This document shows positions 60,830 through 64,000 of a DNA stretch of 64,000 bases, piece by piece. Location: NCBI GenBank assembly GCA_039881145.1, contig JAYKKI010000126.1, positions 1,351,501 to 1,415,500 of the forward strand, in the 5' to 3' direction. The stretch is from Druceiella hillmani. Taxonomy: Eukaryota; Arthropoda; Insecta; Lepidoptera; Hepialidae. A program made the translations under genes and the position numbers. The first letter of the stretch is position 1; every line of letters starts with the position of its first letter. Below the pieces are notes generated by a model, which saw only the letters and a list, made by a program, of their open reading frames with translations, did not search any database and had not been told where the DNA came from.

Positions 60830-61050
60830 TATTACATAACATCAGGATTTAATGAACGCCTATATCACGGTATTAATTATTCTTACTACAAAAGGACCTG
60901 GTAAGGCTTTACGACGAGAACATTGCTTATCTAAATAAGGCACTAATTGTTCTCGTTATAGAAGATATACGTAGCGCCGGAAATTGTTTGGAGCTCAGCA
61001 GGTCTGATAGGGCGAATGCCTTTAATCAACCATAGCTTTCAAACTAAATA
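60830..61050. promoter_or_regulatory. Candidate conserved non-coding island
   Basis: Unique, GC-richer sequence (GGACCTGGTAAGGCTTTACG, GATATACGTAGCGCCGGAAA, GGAGCTCAGCAGGTCTGATA) with ATTAATTATTC homeodomain-like cores and no open frame. It lies just upstream of the hAT remnant. Only compositional evidence. Confidence 0.25.
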
Positions 61051-61249
61051 AACTTAATAATCAAAGTGTGAAATATTAATTATTTGAATATTCTGGATGT
61101 ACGTAGTCTCCTAATAAAACTATTTGAATTCTTTCAGTCGAAAATAATATTTGATATCTCAAAGCCTCGAGATTATAATAGAAAATGAGTTGAAACTGCG
61201 TGTTATGTAGTAAATATAGATATAAAAATTCATACGAAATAGTTTTTTT

Positions 61250-61995
61250 GCTAGTGAAGTAAAAAAAAACCTAATACTATTGGCAAAGAGTTAATCCAGC
61301 AGTGTTTACTGAAAGCTACGCAGATAATATTAGGAGAAAAGTCATAACAAAAAATTAAGTCAATTTTTCTTTCAAATGACACAATTAAGCACGGAAACAA
61401 CGATGTTGCTGCAGATGTGAAATTAAAAATCATGAACAAACTAAAGTCTTCGCTACGATTTTTTGCCATTAGTTGCGATGTATTTGCAGACAGACGTTTT
61501 GTTTCTACAGACATCGTTAACTGTGCACAGCTAATCTTTTTTGTTCTTTACTTAAAATATTAGCTGTGCATAGTTAACGATGTGCAGGAGGAGCTATCAA
61601 ATTGAGGAGGAGCTTTTGTACTTCCAATTTTGGATAGCTGGCACTAAATCTGATGACACATTTGATTCTAAACCTAATTTTATATGAAAAATGATTTAGC
61701 ATTGGAATTACCTCAAAGGATTTTGCACAAATAGCCCCGCCGACATTATGATGCGCGATCCGGCTTAGCTCAAAAGGTGAAGGAAAATAATTCCACCTTG
61801 GTCTGTATACATTGTGTTTACGCAGCACATTTCTCTGGCCTCAAAAATGCTGTCCCAGAATTGTTTAATTAAAAGAAGCAGTTTGAAAATTCAACAGTAA
61901 ATAACGTTGCTGTCGATAGTAACGTAACGATAGCTCTGGCAGAAATTGAACCTGAAATTAATCAACTGGTTCGGAATATGCAGAGGCAAACATTG
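61250..61995 (+). pseudogene. hAT transposase (ZBED5/SCAND3-like lineage), decayed
   Basis: Plus-strand hAT remnant read across frames. TIGKELIQQCLLKATQIILG (61278-61337) comes first, then FLSNDTIKHGNNDVAADVKL (about 61370-61425) and KLKSSLRFFAISCDVFAD (about 61440-61495, the DESTD region of active members, where the acidic run is lost). TDIVNCAQLIFFVLY follows at about 61508-61552. After a gap, EELLYF appears near 61600, then VKENNSTLVCIHCVYAAHFS and GLKNAVPELFN (about 61780-61868, the family's H-C block before the ...SPEL motif). AEIEPEINQLVRNM continues to about 61995. There are several stops, shifts and an internal 25-bp inverted duplication. This lineage differs from the hAT fragment at 11.5 kb. 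Helitron copy 2 is inserted about 20 bp downstream. Confidence 0.8.
61511..61583. repeat. 25-bp inverted duplication inside the hAT remnant
   Basis: ACATCGTTAACTGTGCACAG... at 61511-61535 is repeated in inverse at 61559-61583 with one mismatch. The left arm encodes the conserved VNCAQL stretch, so the right arm is a copied, flipped piece of coding sequence. Confidence 0.88.
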
Positions 61996-62016
61996 CATTA
62001 ATAGAATTATAATATA

Positions 62017-62427
62017 CTAGCGGGACCCGTGCGAAGTCTTCGCATTATTTATTCCATTATGAAGCTCAGATGACAGATTAAACAAATATTTTACTATAAT
62101 TGACATATAGAGGCGCAAGTATCAAAAGCATTGAGCTAAAGGGCCACTTTATTTATACGTGAGTGGATTTGAAATTAAACAAAAATTTTACCGACCGTCA
62201 ATCATATTGACGTTGAGCCGTTAGATGGCAGCATTGATGTTTTGTGTATATAATTTTAATAATTAATTAATTTGCAAAAACAATAGCAATAATAAATTGT
62301 TTAGTTGTGGATGCCGGTAGAGCAAGCAATTATCTATAAAATGATATAAAATTTATGTGGATTAGTTGTGAGGTTTTTTCTAAAAAGGGAGTGTAACATC
62401 TTAACCTTAGCGTATTAATATATATGA
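62017..62427 (-). mobile_element. Non-autonomous Helitron, copy 2 (411 bp)
   Basis: Same element as 12651-13066, about 97% identical with two small indels. On the minus strand it begins TC next to A and ends with hairpin TGCGAAG-A-CTTCGCA (plus 62030-62044), nine bases, CTAG, then T of the target. The two copies share orientation. No coding capacity was found, so mobility would have needed a helicase supplied from elsewhere. Confidence 0.88.
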
Positions 62428-62429
62428 TG

Positions 62430-63290
62430 ATGATAATTATACTTAACTATTTTGATAAATAAACATTAAAGTTTTAATTTATATTATTGCATAATCATAT
62501 ATTATATATTGCATATATAAATGGGAAATAAATTTCGTGAAATCATGTGTAATTTGTTATTGTAACAATGACAAAAAATTGAAAGGGGGCATGAATATAT
62601 TTTTTAGAATACGTGGAAACTCAAATTAAAAAAGGTTGAGAATCTCTACTCTAGGCATTTAGCTCAAAAGTCTCAGATTGAATAACAAAGTGCTCACGAG
62701 AGGTAGAAGATAGCATAACAAAACATTTGGAATCAGGACTTAGTTTTCTAAGGGACAGTCTTCTTATTTTTATCGATATATGCATTAAACATATTGGCTG
62801 TAATTGAGTATCGTAAGAAAACATTAAATTTGTACATACGTAATAAAGGAGAGAAAAAAATATTTTCTACCCATTTCTCAAAAAGCCAATATCATTCCAA
62901 AGTTTTTGCGAGAGTCTTCTTATGCAAGAAAAAAGTGCAATTTTTAAATGATGTATTAGCCTGTTTACATTTTGTTACCATAATTTGTTTATACTTTTTG
63001 TGAAATTGTTACCTTTTTATTAAAATTTATTGCGAAGATCAGTTTTGCGTACTAATTTTTGCGACTTTTAAAAATTGCACGAATTAAAATGTAATAACAT
63101 AAAAAAATATGAAAATAAATTCATACGTACAAGTGCGTAATTTCCTCCAAATCTACATATTCATAGTTGTAAAGTGGAAAAAGGCCGTAATTTTGAATTC
63201 TCCCATACATTTAAAGGTGTTGGAAAGAAAATTAACATATTGATGGAAGTATGAAACTGAATATGTACATTGGCAAAATGCTCAGCCAAA
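62430..63290. other. AT-rich non-coding stretch
   Basis: A 69-codon frame at 62794-63003 is Lys-rich then hydrophobic with no domain. Nothing else recognised. Confidence 0.4.
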
Positions 63291-63293
63291 GAA

Positions 63294-63319
63294 ATATATA
63301 TATATATATATATATATTT

Positions 63320-63368
<49 letters not shown>
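63294..63368. repeat. (AT)n microsatellite
   Basis: TA run interrupted once by TTTAAAA near 63320. Confidence 0.93.
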
Positions 63369-63371
<3 letters not shown>

Positions 63372-63756
63372 TATATTACATCAATATACACATATATAAA
63401 TTTTTTCAGCTATATGCTTAAATAATTCGTTCAGCTTATAATAGCACTTTAAGTTGCCTAAACATGAAATTGTTAAATACAAAAACAGATGGACTATTAA
63501 CATTCCTTTTATTACGTACCATCTAAATAAGTATACATCAAATAAGGCAAATGCCTTGTGAATATTGTGTGGGGTTAATAAACAGAAAAAGAATTAAAAT
63601 TTGTTGACAAATCTAAAATTGAAAATGTTGAATTGGGAGTATTATTTGTGTATTTGGGCTTTAATCTAATTAAAGGCTAGGTAATATTTTAAAAGTCAAA
63701 ATTAATTTAAAATTTATATATTAAATATATTTGGCGTTAATTTTGTAGAAATTCAT

Positions 63757-63848
63757 TATTCACAATCAAAAGAAACTACGTGATATAGTATTATTTCTAC
63801 TTTCTTTAAGTTCTTTACCACGACCTAGGTTTCGTTGTTTTAAGTTTA
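63757..63848 (-). repeat. Hammerhead-like dispersed repeat, copy 4 (truncated core)
   Basis: On the minus strand it has part of the hairpin (AACAAC), GAAA, CCTAGG, TC, GTGG and the common tail. The CTGAAGA half is absent; similarity stops near 63848. A different repeat (63865) begins shortly after. Confidence 0.78.
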
Positions 63849-63864
63849 GACAAAATGTGTAAAG

Positions 63865-64000
63865 TAGCACCGTATTTTGTAAAGTAACTTTCAAGCCTTT
63901 GAAGTTGAAGGAGAAAATATATCTCTGTTGTTTTTCCGTACTTAGATATTTTAGCTTTTAATTTTATTATTATCTTTCTTAATGTTTACATTATTATTTA
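63865..64000 (+). repeat. Dispersed repeat, copy 2 of 2, cut by window end
   Basis: Partner of 28316-28446. Less conserved in its first third. It continues past the last base, so its true length is unknown. Confidence 0.65.

Overview
This is an AT-rich, intron-like, repeat-dense stretch of an animal nuclear genome, most likely an insect. The main reasons are the absence of any long intact reading frame, many long (TA)n microsatellites, and a mixture of decayed DNA transposons and retroelements typical of arthropods: pogo/Tigger, two hAT lineages, Tc1/mariner, a P-element/THAP9-like transposase, piggyBac, Helitron, Ty3/gypsy and a retroviral-type gag knuckle of the Ty kind. I cannot fix the order. 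Some short motifs resemble repeats I know from moths and butterflies, but that is only an impression. No intact host protein-coding gene, tRNA, rRNA, CRISPR array or bacterial-style operon was found. The window could lie in a very large intron or in intergenic DNA.

Layout. 0-6 kb: AT-rich DNA with a nested palindrome, a microsatellite at the tip of an inverted repeat, and an unrecognised minus-strand coding-like patch (3.4-4.1 kb). 6-13 kb: N-terminal half of a pogo/Tigger transposase, a 200-bp duplicated segment, a non-repetitive GC-richer island (9.66-10.1 kb), a hAT transposase split by a (TA)n tract, and Helitron copy 1. 13-25 kb: two elements with long inverted arms (1.25 kb and 1.7 kb) and a repeat cluster holding a perfect 15-bp hairpin. 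25-34 kb: an unrecognised open frame, a 34-bp minisatellite, a Tc1/mariner pseudogene on the minus strand, a candidate exon, and copy 1 of a repeat family with a hammerhead-ribozyme-like core. 34-42 kb: a ~128-bp minisatellite with a retroposon-like tail, a nearly identical 206-bp tandem duplication, and a 50-bp minisatellite. 42-51 kb: broken Ty3/gypsy pol (minus), P-element/THAP9-like transposase (minus), piggyBac transposase (plus) and a gag knuckle fragment (minus). 51-64 kb: an old ~450-bp segmental duplication, paired hairpins, long microsatellites, a second hAT pseudogene with an internal inverted duplication, Helitron copy 2, and further copies of two dispersed repeats.

The recognisable coding remnants are dead transposases or polyproteins with stops, frameshifts and lost catalytic residues, so nothing here forms a working pathway. 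The most interesting signals are the hammerhead-like repeat family, the two ~97% identical Helitrons with intact termini, the large fold-back element, and a few non-repetitive islands that could be conserved regulatory DNA.
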